Shown here one piece after another: positions 37,601 to 46,282 of a DNA stretch of 64,000 nt. Made by a program: the position numbers and the translations under genes. The notes under the pieces were generated by a model. The model ran no database searches. It worked only from the letters and a program-made list of their open reading frames with translations, and was not told the origin of the DNA. The stretch's first letter is position 1. Every line of letters begins with the position of its first letter. Origin of the DNA: Draconibacterium mangrovi (lineage in GTDB: Bacteria > Bacteroidota > Bacteroidia > Bacteroidales > Prolixibacteraceae); contig NZ_JAAAGB010000001.1 of assembly GCF_010586825.1 (NCBI RefSeq), forward strand, positions 1,550,001-1,614,000. The letters run 5' to 3'.

Positions 37601-38007
37601 TTAACTCTTTCCAACGCGGAAACAACCAGTTTAAAGACATTATGGGCAATTACTGGACGGCAGAAAACCCTGATCCAAATGCCAAATATCCTAAAATCAG
37701 TGCAGGCACTCAAATGGATGTTTCTGACCGCTTTATCGAAGATGGAAGCTACTTAAGAGTCAAATCGATACGCTTAGGATACAAAATCCCAACCGAGAAA
37801 TTGGGTATTCCATGGTTCGATTTTGCACAGATTTACCTTTCCGGAACTAACCTGTTTACTTTTACAGATTATTCAGGACTTGATCCTGAAGTAAATACCA
37901 AAGGTGGAGATAGTCAAAATATTGCCAGCCGATTGAATATGGGCCACGACCAAAGCGGATATCCTAATGCGAAAACATATGCAATTGGTTTAAAACTTAA
38001 TTTCTAA
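34678..38007 (+). CDS. SusC/RagA-type TonB-dependent outer membrane transporter with STN domain
   Basis: The frame extends back to a TTG at 34609, but the ATG at 34678 ([15 protein letters not shown]) gives a normal signal region, so about 1109 residues are expected. Domains: long signal peptide ending near SAESYSQ; STN domain ([32 protein letters not shown]); carboxypeptidase-regulatory-like domain ([35 protein letters not shown]); plug with [17 protein letters not shown] and the SusC signature around [42 protein letters not shown]; then the 22-strand barrel to the terminal aromatic residue. The STN domain marks it as a signalling transducer for the adjacent FecR/sigma pair. Substrate unknown. 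Confidence 0.96.
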   Translation: [1109 protein letters not shown]

Positions 38008-38020
38008 AAATTCCGAAATT

Positions 38021-39475
38021 ATGAAAAGAATAACATTATATATTTTAATCGCAATCCTGTTTTCATCTTGTGAAAACATGTTAGACGAAGTTCCAAAGGA
38101 TTTTGTTTCACGTGCTAATTTCTACCAAAACGAAATAGATGCACAGGGAGCTTTAAATGGAGCATATGATGCCACCGGACCTGATTTTTATGGCATAACC
38201 CACTACTTAATGATTGAATTACATGGTGATTATCTGAATGGTAGAGGTTCTCAGGCTCCGATTTCAATTATGGATCAGGTTTTAAATCAACAGAATATCG
38301 GCAGATGTGAAACCAACTGGCTAACGCTGTATCGTGCCGTTAACCGTGCTAATGCAGTACTGGATAATGTTGTGGATATGGTTGATATTACCGACGAAGC
38401 TAAATCGCGAATTTTGGCAGAAGCTCACTTTTTAAGAGCAATGGCATATTTCGAATTGGTTAGAGGCTGGGGACCAGTACCTATTAAAACAAAAGAAAGT
38501 ACTGACCTTAGTGAACTGGAATCTCCAAGAATGCCGGAAAGTGAAGTATATAAACTAATTGTTGATGACCTGCTGGTTGCAGAGAGAGATCTTTCGGAAG
38601 ATGTAGGAGCTGAAACCGGTCGTGCAGGGAAATGGGCTGCAAAGATGCTATTATCTCATGTATACCTTACATTAGGCCAATGGGCTGAGGCAGCAGAAAA
38701 AGCTGACGATGTAATTAAAAGTGGTATGTACGAAATGGTAAGGGTTACTGAGCCTAACGATTTCTACAAGATTTTTGCAGCTGAAACCAGCTCTGAGGAT
38801 ATCATGTCTATTCACCACTCAGAAACAAGTACATCAACCATCCCAACTTATTTGCACCGTGGAAGCGCTTATCCGTATAACAACAGCAGTACCGGTTACT
38901 TCGCCTGGTTACCGGATATGAATTCATTTATTGGAGACAGTTGGGATACCAATGATTTACGTAAGCAATTCAACTTTTATTACGAATATCAGGATGCAGA
39001 CGGAAACTGGGTTTCACTGCCTTCAACTGTTCCTGTACTGATGAGAAAATTCATTAACAACGCAGATGGTCTAAGCATTTACAGTGTACCGATTTACCGT
39101 TACACCGAAGCTTTCTTGTTCTATGCCGAAGCTTCTTGTCAGGCTGAAGGAGGACCTTCTGCACTTGCTCTTGAGCGTTTAAATATGGTAAAAAGAAGAG
39201 CGTACGGTTACGATCCTACTGTTGCTTCTCCGGTTGATTATCCTTCTGGCATGAGCAAAGACGAATTCGTTGATACTGTTCTTCAGGAGCGTGCCTACGA
39301 GTTTATGGTAGAACGCAGACGCTGGTACGATTTAAAACGTACAGGAAAAGTAAAAGAAGCCTTCGCTGCCGTAGGTAAAAATATTCTGGATGAAAGAATG
39401 CTATTCCCTATTCCGGAAGATGAAATCAATAATAATCCTGCTATTAATCAGGAAGATCAAAATCCTGGGTACTAG
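38021..39475 (+). CDS. SusD/RagB-type outer-membrane nutrient-binding lipoprotein
   Basis: 484-residue surface lipoprotein that caps the SusC barrel and binds the substrate. The lipobox LFSSC lies after a short signal; the N-terminal domain follows (LDEVPKDFVSRANFYQNEIDAQGALNGAYDA). Helical TPR-like segments are visible (RAVNRANAVLDNVVDM, ILAEAHFLRAMAYFELVRGWGPVPI), and the C-terminus has the usual ERAYEFMVERRRWYDLKRTGKVKEAF and LFPIPEDEINNNPAINQEDQNPGY. It begins 13 bp after SusC. A strong terminator follows, so the oxidoreductases downstream need read-through or their own promoter. Confidence 0.95.
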   Translation: MKRITLYILIAILFSSCENMLDEVPKDFVSRANFYQNEIDAQGALNGAYDATGPDFYGITHYLMIELHGDYLNGRGSQAPISIMDQVLNQQNIGRCETNWLTLYRAVNRANAVLDNVVDMVDITDEAKSRILAEAHFLRAMAYFELVRGWGPVPIKTKESTDLSELESPRMPESEVYKLIVDDLLVAERDLSEDVGAETGRAGKWAAKMLLSHVYLTLGQWAEAAEKADDVIKSGMYEMVRVTEPNDFYKIFAAETSSEDIMSIHHSETSTSTIPTYLHRGSAYPYNNSSTGYFAWLPDMNSFIGDSWDTNDLRKQFNFYYEYQDADGNWVSLPSTVPVLMRKFINNADGLSIYSVPIYRYTEAFLFYAEASCQAEGGPSALALERLNMVKRRAYGYDPTVASPVDYPSGMSKDEFVDTVLQERAYEFMVERRRWYDLKRTGKVKEAFAAVGKNILDERMLFPIPEDEINNNPAINQEDQNPGY

Positions 39476-39518
39476 ATTTATGTCTATTAAGTGATTTTGG
39501 ATTATATATACATACAGC

Positions 39519-39556
39519 AAAGAGTCCAAAAATTATTTTGGACTCTTTCTTTTTCT
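39519..39556 (+). terminator. Intrinsic terminator after susD
   Basis: Perfect 13-bp stem AAAGAGTCCAAAA (39519-39531) with TTTTGGACTCTTT (39536-39548), followed by a T-rich tract. It separates the SusC/D transcript from the FAD-oxidoreductase genes. Confidence 0.88.
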
Positions 39557-39687
39557 TAACTTAAGAAGGTTTTCAGCAATACTTAACAAATAATAACAGC
39601 ACAGCTTAAACACGCTCTTATTTGCCAAACCAACAAAGGGCGACTAAACATTTTTATTTTCAAGTAAATACCTATACCAACTAAAAC

Positions 39688-42654
39688 ATGAACCAGAATA
39701 AAAATAGATTTTCGGAACAGCTTATAAAGCAAGTTATCAATATCCTTGTGTTGGTTTTGCTGTGCGCTAGCGTACAAGCAAGCAATAAAGTAAAAGAATC
39801 ATCAGATTTTGTGCGTCAATCGGAAAGAGAAATTCCGCTTGAAAAATCAGTTGATGTATTGATCGTTGGGGGCAGCGTTCCGGCAGTTGCCGCAGCTGTT
39901 GAAGCCTCAAAAAATGGGGCCAGTGTATTTTTAGTAGCGCCAAAACTTTATTTGGGAGAAGATTTATGTGCAACCTTACGCTTACAGGTTCAACCGGAAC
40001 GTGAACTTAAAACCGAACTGGAACGAGAGATTTTTGGAGATAGCCTTATCACCACCCCGTTAAAAGTAAAAGCGACGCTAAATAAAGCTTTGTTGGATGC
40101 AAATGTGGAATTTGTATTCGGCTCTTTTATCTCTGATCTTTTATGGACAACAGATGAGAAACTCGCCGGCGCTGTTATCTGTAACCGCGCAGGACGTCAA
40201 GCTATTGCAGCAAAGACAATCATCGATGCCACCGATAATGGATGGATATCGCAAATGGCCGGGGCACAAATGGAGCCATGGAACGGCGAATCGATTAACT
40301 TTGAACGTACAATCCTTCTCCCCGGAGCAAATGATAATTCACTAAAATACGAGGTGAAAAAGTTAGCGATTCCAATGCAGGATCTTTCTTTCTCGTCGTT
40401 TGCAGAAGCAGAACAACTGGCACGCCAGCAAACCTACGACAAAGAACAACTGCGAGCTGCGGAATCTCTTTTCTTCGTCCCTCCCTACTCCATAATTTGT
40501 AAGAAGAATCAAGATCAGTGGAATTCCTTTCCTAATTTGGATTCAGACTATTTTCAGTCAAAAAACGTCGAAAACCTGTTTGTGCTTTCAGGAATGGCAG
40601 GAGTTCCCCGAACAGTTGCTGCTTCTCTTCTAAAGCCTGCAGCTTTATGTGAAGCGGGAATAATGGTAGGGTACAAATCAGCGGAATTAGCTGCAACAAC
40701 AGAACCGACTTCAGACATACATTTTAAAATTAATTCTGTTACAAATTCTAAGGGAGACATTGGAGAGATACTTACAGGTTTCCGGCCTGTACATGATACA
40801 CCAAACAGTATTAAACAACCAGAAACAGGCTTGCCGGTATTGGCGAATTACGATGTGGTTGTTGTTGGAGGAGGAACCTCAGGAGCTCCCGCTGCTATTT
40901 CTGCGGGCCGCATGTGGATGAAAGTTCTGGTAGTTGAATACCAGGAAGGTCTTGGTGGTGTGGGCACCCTGGGTTTAATTGGAAAACCATGGCATGGTCG
41001 TAATGTAGGCTTTGCCAAAGAAGTACCGTTCCCAAAAACCAATATTGAACCGAAAATGGAATGGTACCGTTCCGAGATTAAAAAAGTTGGCGGTGACATT
41101 TGGTTAGGCGTTCTAGGATGTGGAGCATATGTTGAAGACGGCCATGTAAAAGGAATTGTTGTAGCAACGCCCGAAGGAAGAGGCGTTATTCGTGCCAATG
41201 TAGTAATTGATGGTACGGGCAATGCAGATGTGGCTATTGCTGCAGGTGCAGATTATATGTATGGCGATATTGAAAATGGGAAAATCGCATTACAAGGCAC
41301 CGGCTTACCATCAAGAAAACCAACAGGGAACTATGTAAATACTGACTACCTGCTGGTTGATGAAACAGATGTTGTGGATGTTTGGCGAACTTTAATTAGC
41401 GTTCAGCAAACTAAAAACGCTGATAATATTTACGATGTTGGCTCTTTGATTCAAAGCCGTGAGCGTAGACGGATTGTAGGCGAATACGAACTAAACTACC
41501 TCGATCAGGTAATGGAACGCACCTTTCCGGATGTGATCGTTTTTTCGGGAAGTGATTACGATTCGCACGGTTATCCCAGTTCGCCCTATTTTGCTCTTTT
41601 GCCACACGACAAGGTATCCTGGAAACAAAATCATCCTGCGCCGGGAGGAACTTGCTATACGCCCTTTCGTAGTTTGATCCCCAAAAAACTGGACGGAATT
41701 ATTGTTACAGGACTTGGAATTAGTATGCACCGCGATGCTTCCGCCATGGTTCGTATGCAACTCGACTTAGCTAACCAGGGATATGCCGCCGGAGCAGCCG
41801 CGTCAATGGCCATATCTTCAGGTAAAGAGTTAAGGGATATCGATATAAAAGAGCTTCAAAAAATATTGATTGCCAAAGGTAATCTTCCCGATTCTGTTCT
41901 CAATTTAGGCGACTCATTTCCGCTTTCAAATAAAACAGTTAGAGAAGCAGTTGCCGACTACGGAAAAGCAACCAATCCGACTGAAGCAGGCAAACCTTTG
42001 GCAATAATTCTAACGCATAAAGAAGAAGCATTACGCGAAGTAAAAAAAGTTTATAAAGAGTCGGAAGGAAAAGAAAAGTTACAGTATGCCAGACTTTTGG
42101 GAGTTTGCGGCGAAAAGGACGGTATCGAGACTTTATTAGCGGAAATTGAAAATTTTAAAGGCTGGGATGAAAAGATATTTCAGGGATCGATGGCAGATTA
42201 TGCTCACCTTCCCACGCCGACCGACGGAATTATCTGGGCACTTGGAAATACCCTGGACAAACGGGCTTTACCAGCATTGTTGAAACTTACCGAACAATTG
42301 GATTCCGACGTTACTCTCTCGCACCACCGTGCGCTTGCACTTGCATTGGAGAAGCTCGCAGATCCTTCGGCGGCTAAACCTCTGGCCGACTTACTGGCAA
42401 AGCAAGGAATGCAAGGCCATGCAATGCTGAATTTAGACGATGCCATGACCGATCTGGAGAACGATGGTAAAGGCAAAAACAGTAGGCTTCCGTTGCCGAA
42501 ACGCACAAAAGCTCTTCGCGAAATTATCCTGGCACGTGCACTATATAATTGTGGCGACTACAACGATGTTGGGAGAAAAATTCTTGAATCATACAGACAT
42601 GACATGCGTGGACTATTTGCTAGGCATGCTACCAATATACTCGACAGTAAATAA
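39688..42654 (+). CDS. Exported tandem FAD-dependent oxidoreductase, type A
   Basis: 988-residue protein with a Sec signal (VINILVLVLLCASVQA). It carries two dinucleotide-binding regions: VDVLIVGGSVPAVAAAVEASKNGASVFLVAPKLYLGEDLC near residue 52, whose glycine pattern is degenerate, and a canonical YDVVVVGGGTSGAPAAISAGRM near residue 389, followed by VLVVEYQEGLGGVGTLGLIG. The last 200 residues look like HEAT-type helical repeats (GIIWALGNTLDKRALPALLKLTEQ, HRALALALEKLADPSAAKPLADLLAK). Fusion of an apparently degenerate and an intact FAD_oxidored module with a helical tail is unusual. A homologue (type A') lies 3.6 kb downstream. Substrate unknown; a periplasmic oxidation or dehydrogenation step is inferred. 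Confidence 0.85.
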   Translation: MNQNKNRFSEQLIKQVINILVLVLLCASVQASNKVKESSDFVRQSEREIPLEKSVDVLIVGGSVPAVAAAVEASKNGASVFLVAPKLYLGEDLCATLRLQVQPERELKTELEREIFGDSLITTPLKVKATLNKALLDANVEFVFGSFISDLLWTTDEKLAGAVICNRAGRQAIAAKTIIDATDNGWISQMAGAQMEPWNGESINFERTILLPGANDNSLKYEVKKLAIPMQDLSFSSFAEAEQLARQQTYDKEQLRAAESLFFVPPYSIICKKNQDQWNSFPNLDSDYFQSKNVENLFVLSGMAGVPRTVAASLLKPAALCEAGIMVGYKSAELAATTEPTSDIHFKINSVTNSKGDIGEILTGFRPVHDTPNSIKQPETGLPVLANYDVVVVGGGTSGAPAAISAGRMWMKVLVVEYQEGLGGVGTLGLIGKPWHGRNVGFAKEVPFPKTNIEPKMEWYRSEIKKVGGDIWLGVLGCGAYVEDGHVKGIVVATPEGRGVIRANVVIDGTGNADVAIAAGADYMYGDIENGKIALQGTGLPSRKPTGNYVNTDYLLVDETDVVDVWRTLISVQQTKNADNIYDVGSLIQSRERRRIVGEYELNYLDQVMERTFPDVIVFSGSDYDSHGYPSSPYFALLPHDKVSWKQNHPAPGGTCYTPFRSLIPKKLDGIIVTGLGISMHRDASAMVRMQLDLANQGYAAGAAASMAISSGKELRDIDIKELQKILIAKGNLPDSVLNLGDSFPLSNKTVREAVADYGKATNPTEAGKPLAIILTHKEEALREVKKVYKESEGKEKLQYARLLGVCGEKDGIETLLAEIENFKGWDEKIFQGSMADYAHLPTPTDGIIWALGNTLDKRALPALLKLTEQLDSDVTLSHHRALALALEKLADPSAAKPLADLLAKQGMQGHAMLNLDDAMTDLENDGKGKNSRLPLPKRTKALREIILARALYNCGDYNDVGRKILESYRHDMRGLFARHATNILDSK

Positions 42655-42675
42655 GAACGAATTAAATTTAAAGAC

Positions 42676-44361
42676 ATGAAACAGCTATTGATTATTATTT
42701 TCTGCCTATTTTCTATAACTCACCTCCAAAGTCAACCTCAATATGACATTGTAATTTACGGCGGCACTTCTGCCGGAATATCAGCCGCAATCCAAAGTTC
42801 GAGAATGGGGAAATCAGTTTTATTGATCGAACCTACACGCCGCATTGGCGGATTAACAACCGGAGGACTTGGACAAACCGACATCGGAAATAAACAGGCA
42901 ATTGGCGGAATTTCCAGAGAGTTCTATCAAAACATAAAAGCTTACTACGAAAATCCCGATAACTGGAAGTGGCAAACCGCTGCAGAATACCGAGATGGTG
43001 GACAAACCCGTACAAAAGCAGGAGAAGATGCAATGTGGACATTTGAACCGTCTGCCGCGCTAAAAGTATACGACCAAATGATAGCCGCTGAAAACATTGA
43101 TTTGGTTTACGAAGAAAGATTGAACCGAAAAAATGGAGTTGAAAAAGATGGGACACAAATTGTGGCAATTGAGATGGAGAGCGGTAAAAAATACTCCGGA
43201 AAAATGTTTATCGACGCAACCTATGAAGGAGATTTATTGGCTACTGCCAACGTTAGTTATGTAATTGGCCGTGAATCGAATAAAGAATATGGCGAAACTT
43301 TAAACGGTGTGCAGGCAAACGATATTGGAATCACACTTCGGAAAACAATTTCACGTAACAGCGTTCATCATAACTTTATAGACAGAGTTGATCCGTATAT
43401 CGTAAAAGGTGACCCGGAGAGCGGTTTGCTACCTTTTATTACAGAAGGTGGTCCGGGAGTAGATGGCGACGGAGATAAAGGCATTCAGGCTTATTGTTTC
43501 AGAATGACACTTACCGATGCTCCTGAGAATCGTATTCCGTTTGCAAAACCTGAAAATTACAATGAACTGGACTATGAGCTTCTTTTTAGAAATTATGAAG
43601 TTGCACCGGGGGCAATGGAAGAAATGTACGAGTACGGCGATCCATTGGTGCCATGGATTAACTCGGCAATGCCAAACCGGAAAACAGATACCAACAACCA
43701 GAAAGGATTTTCTACTGATTTTATTGGTCAGAACTACGATTATCCCGAGGCTTCATATGCTGAACGTGAAAAAATTGTAGAGCGACACCGCAGCTACCAG
43801 CAGGGCCTGATGTGGACACTTGCCTATCATCCACGCATTCCTCAGAAAGTAAAAGATAAAGTTTCTAAATGGGGTACCTGCAAAGATGAATACGAACGGG
43901 AAGACGGCTGGCAGCAACAGCTTTATATACGAGAAGCCCGCCGAATGGTAAGCGGATATGTAATGTCTCAGAAGAATTGTGAAGGTTTTGAAGTGGTGGA
44001 AGATCCGATTGGACTTGCCGCTTACGGAATGGATTCGCACCAGGTGCAACGCTATGTTGATGCCAATGGATTTGTTCAAAACGAAGGAAATGTGGAAGCT
44101 TCTGTGCCTGCCCCTTACCCAATTAGCTATCGTTCTATTGTTCCGAAAAAGGAAGAATGTACAAACTTATTGGTGCCTGTTTGCCTTAGCGCTACACACA
44201 TCGCTTTCGGATCGATAAGAATGGAGCCCGTATTCATGGTTTTAGGGCAATCGGCGGCTACTGCTGCGGTTTTGGCGATAGGCAGCGAAGTAGGTGTACA
44301 AAACCTGAATTATTCGGAATTAAAGGAAAAACTATTAAGTGATAAGCAAGTATTGAAATAA
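42676..44361 (+). CDS. Exported FAD-dependent oxidoreductase, type B
   Basis: 561-residue FAD_oxidored (PF12831-like) protein with a Sec signal ([16 protein letters not shown]). The FAD-binding segment is [49 protein letters not shown]. Family segments [57 protein letters not shown] and [24 protein letters not shown] are present. Such proteins in Bacteroidota are often called xanthan lyase-like or FAD-dependent oxidoreductases, but their reactions are mostly unknown. It starts 21 bp after type A and is closely similar to the next gene, a probable tandem duplicate. Confidence 0.88.
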   Translation: MKQLLIIIFCLFSITHLQSQPQYDIVIYGGTSAGISAAIQSSRMGKSVLLIEPTRRIGGLTTGGLGQTDIGNKQAIGGISREFYQNIKAYYENPDNWKWQTAAEYRDGGQTRTKAGEDAMWTFEPSAALKVYDQMIAAENIDLVYEERLNRKNGVEKDGTQIVAIEMESGKKYSGKMFIDATYEGDLLATANVSYVIGRESNKEYGETLNGVQANDIGITLRKTISRNSVHHNFIDRVDPYIVKGDPESGLLPFITEGGPGVDGDGDKGIQAYCFRMTLTDAPENRIPFAKPENYNELDYELLFRNYEVAPGAMEEMYEYGDPLVPWINSAMPNRKTDTNNQKGFSTDFIGQNYDYPEASYAEREKIVERHRSYQQGLMWTLAYHPRIPQKVKDKVSKWGTCKDEYEREDGWQQQLYIREARRMVSGYVMSQKNCEGFEVVEDPIGLAAYGMDSHQVQRYVDANGFVQNEGNVEASVPAPYPISYRSIVPKKEECTNLLVPVCLSATHIAFGSIRMEPVFMVLGQSAATAAVLAIGSEVGVQNLNYSELKEKLLSDKQVLK

Positions 44362-44428
44362 AAAGAATCAAGTATCTAAATACTACTCGCTTTATTACAA
44401 AAAGAAATTACCAACTAAAAGAATAGAC

Positions 44429-46117
44429 ATGAACATAAAGTTAAACATTAGAATCTTAAGATCATTTATCGCAATATTTACCTTCTGCCTTGTTTTTATA
44501 GGATGCCAACAGGCACAGAAAACGGAAAGCAGTAACACAGCAGATGTTATCATTTACGGAGGTACATCAGCAGCCGTTACCGCCGCGGTGGAAGTAGTTC
44601 AGTCGGGCAAATCCGTTATTGTTGTCTCACCCGATATTCACCTCGGAGGACTTTCTTCCGGAGGACTTGGTTTTACTGATACAGGTAATAAATCAACCAT
44701 TGGAGGGCTTTCTCGCGAGTTTTATCACCGCGTATGGCAACATTACAACGAAGATGCTGCCTGGGTTTGGGAGAAGCATTCGGAATACGGGAACAAAGGC
44801 CAGGAAACTGTTGCTATGGACGGTGAAAACCGAACCATGTGGATTTTTGAGCCTCATGTAGCCGAACAGGTTTTTGAAGATTTCGTTACTGAAAATAACA
44901 TCCGTGTTGACCGCGACGAATGGCTTGATCGGGAAAACGGTGTAGAAATGGAAAACGGAAAGATATCAGCCATTACTACCCTTTCAGGGAAAACCTACAA
45001 AGGCAAAATTTTCATAGATGCCACTTACGAAGGAGATTTAATGGCAGAGGCGGGAGTGAGTTACCATGTTGGGCGCGAAGCTTGCTCGGTTTATGGCGAG
45101 GAATGGAACGGCGTTCAGGCAGGAGTTTTCCATCATGGCCACCATTTTAGTAATAACATTGATCCTTATGTAATTCCGGGAGATCCTTCCAGCGGACTGT
45201 TACCTAAAATATCAGCAGAAAAACCTGGGACAAATTGCAGCGGCGATAATAAGGTACAAGCCTATTGCTTTCGCATGTGTATGAGCAATCATCCTAATAA
45301 CAGGGTGCCTTTCCCAAAGCCGGATAACTACGATCCGAAAGATTATGAATTGCTGGCACGTGTTTTTGATGCCGGTTGGCGTGATTGGTTCAATAAATTC
45401 GATATGATTCCGAACAAAAAAACAGATACTAATAACCATGGGCCTTTTAGCAGCGACAATCTCGGGATGAATTACGATTATCCGGAAGCTTCTTATGAAA
45501 GAAGAAAAGAAATCATTAAAGAACATGAAGATTATCAAAAAGGCTTGCTTTATTTCGTAGCAAATGATGAAGGTGTACCACAGGAAATTCGTGAAGAAAT
45601 GCAAAACTGGGGCTTGGCTGCTGATGAGTTTACTGATAACGGTAACTGGCCGCATCAACTTTATATACGCGAAGCCCGCAGAATGATTGGCGACTATGTT
45701 ACAACTGAAAATGATGTATTGGGAAAAAGAGAGGTTCCTAAACCTGTTGGAATGGGCTCTTACACCATGGACTCGCACAATATTCAACGTTATGTAACGG
45801 AAGAAGGCTACGTACAGAATGAAGGAGATATTGGAGTTCATCCTCATCATCCTTATCAAATTTCCTACGGGTCTATAATTCCTAAAAAGGAAGAATGCAA
45901 CAACTTGTTGGTTCCGGTAGCAGTTTCATCAAGCCATATTGCATTTGGGTCTATCCGTATGGAACCGGTATTTATGATTCTGGGGCAATCAGCCGCTACT
46001 GCCGCTTGTATCTCAATCGATGAGAAGATTGATGTTCAAAATGTACAATACGAGGAGCTGGAAAAACTTTTGCTTTCAAAAGGACAAGTATTAAGTTCAG
46101 CTCAAACAGAACAATAA
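44429..46117 (+). CDS. FAD-dependent oxidoreductase lipoprotein, type B'
   Basis: 562-residue paralogue of the preceding gene, with a lipobox (LVFIGC) instead of a plain Sec signal, so probably anchored to a membrane. The FAD-binding segment ADVIIYGGTSAAVTAAVEVVQSGKSVIVVSPDIHLGGLSSGGLGFTDTGNKSTIGG is intact. The same family blocks follow: [76 protein letters not shown] and [24 protein letters not shown]. Different localisation from type B suggests two compartments or two substrates. A weak hairpin follows the gene. Confidence 0.88.
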   Translation: MNIKLNIRILRSFIAIFTFCLVFIGCQQAQKTESSNTADVIIYGGTSAAVTAAVEVVQSGKSVIVVSPDIHLGGLSSGGLGFTDTGNKSTIGGLSREFYHRVWQHYNEDAAWVWEKHSEYGNKGQETVAMDGENRTMWIFEPHVAEQVFEDFVTENNIRVDRDEWLDRENGVEMENGKISAITTLSGKTYKGKIFIDATYEGDLMAEAGVSYHVGREACSVYGEEWNGVQAGVFHHGHHFSNNIDPYVIPGDPSSGLLPKISAEKPGTNCSGDNKVQAYCFRMCMSNHPNNRVPFPKPDNYDPKDYELLARVFDAGWRDWFNKFDMIPNKKTDTNNHGPFSSDNLGMNYDYPEASYERRKEIIKEHEDYQKGLLYFVANDEGVPQEIREEMQNWGLAADEFTDNGNWPHQLYIREARRMIGDYVTTENDVLGKREVPKPVGMGSYTMDSHNIQRYVTEEGYVQNEGDIGVHPHHPYQISYGSIIPKKEECNNLLVPVAVSSSHIAFGSIRMEPVFMILGQSAATAACISIDEKIDVQNVQYEELEKLLLSKGQVLSSAQTEQ

Positions 46118-46125
46118 AAACATTA

Positions 46126-46154
46126 CTCCGGCTGATTGTAAAGGTCGGCCGGAG
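46126..46154 (+). other. Hairpin between type B' and type A' oxidoreductase genes
   Basis: CTCCGGC (46126-46132) pairs with GCCGGAG (46148-46154) across a 15-nt loop. There is no T tract, so it is a weak terminator or a processing/stability structure within the cluster. Confidence 0.4.
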
Positions 46155-46282
46155 CTTATAATAAACAACCTAAAAAACGTCATTAAGTTGATAAAAGACA
46201 CCTGTTATCCACTACCAACTTTCTTAAAAATTAAAACTAAAAACTGATATTTAAGCAAAAATCAATCAAACCAAAACCAACA

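Noticed and set aside
38100-38120. TGTTTCACGTG half site in the island susD gene
   Set aside because: Only the left half of the parS palindrome matches.
45212-45859. 215-codon open frame on the - strand inside the type B' oxidoreductase gene
   Set aside because: Antisense shadow of a well-conserved coding sequence; its translation resembles no protein and has no start context.
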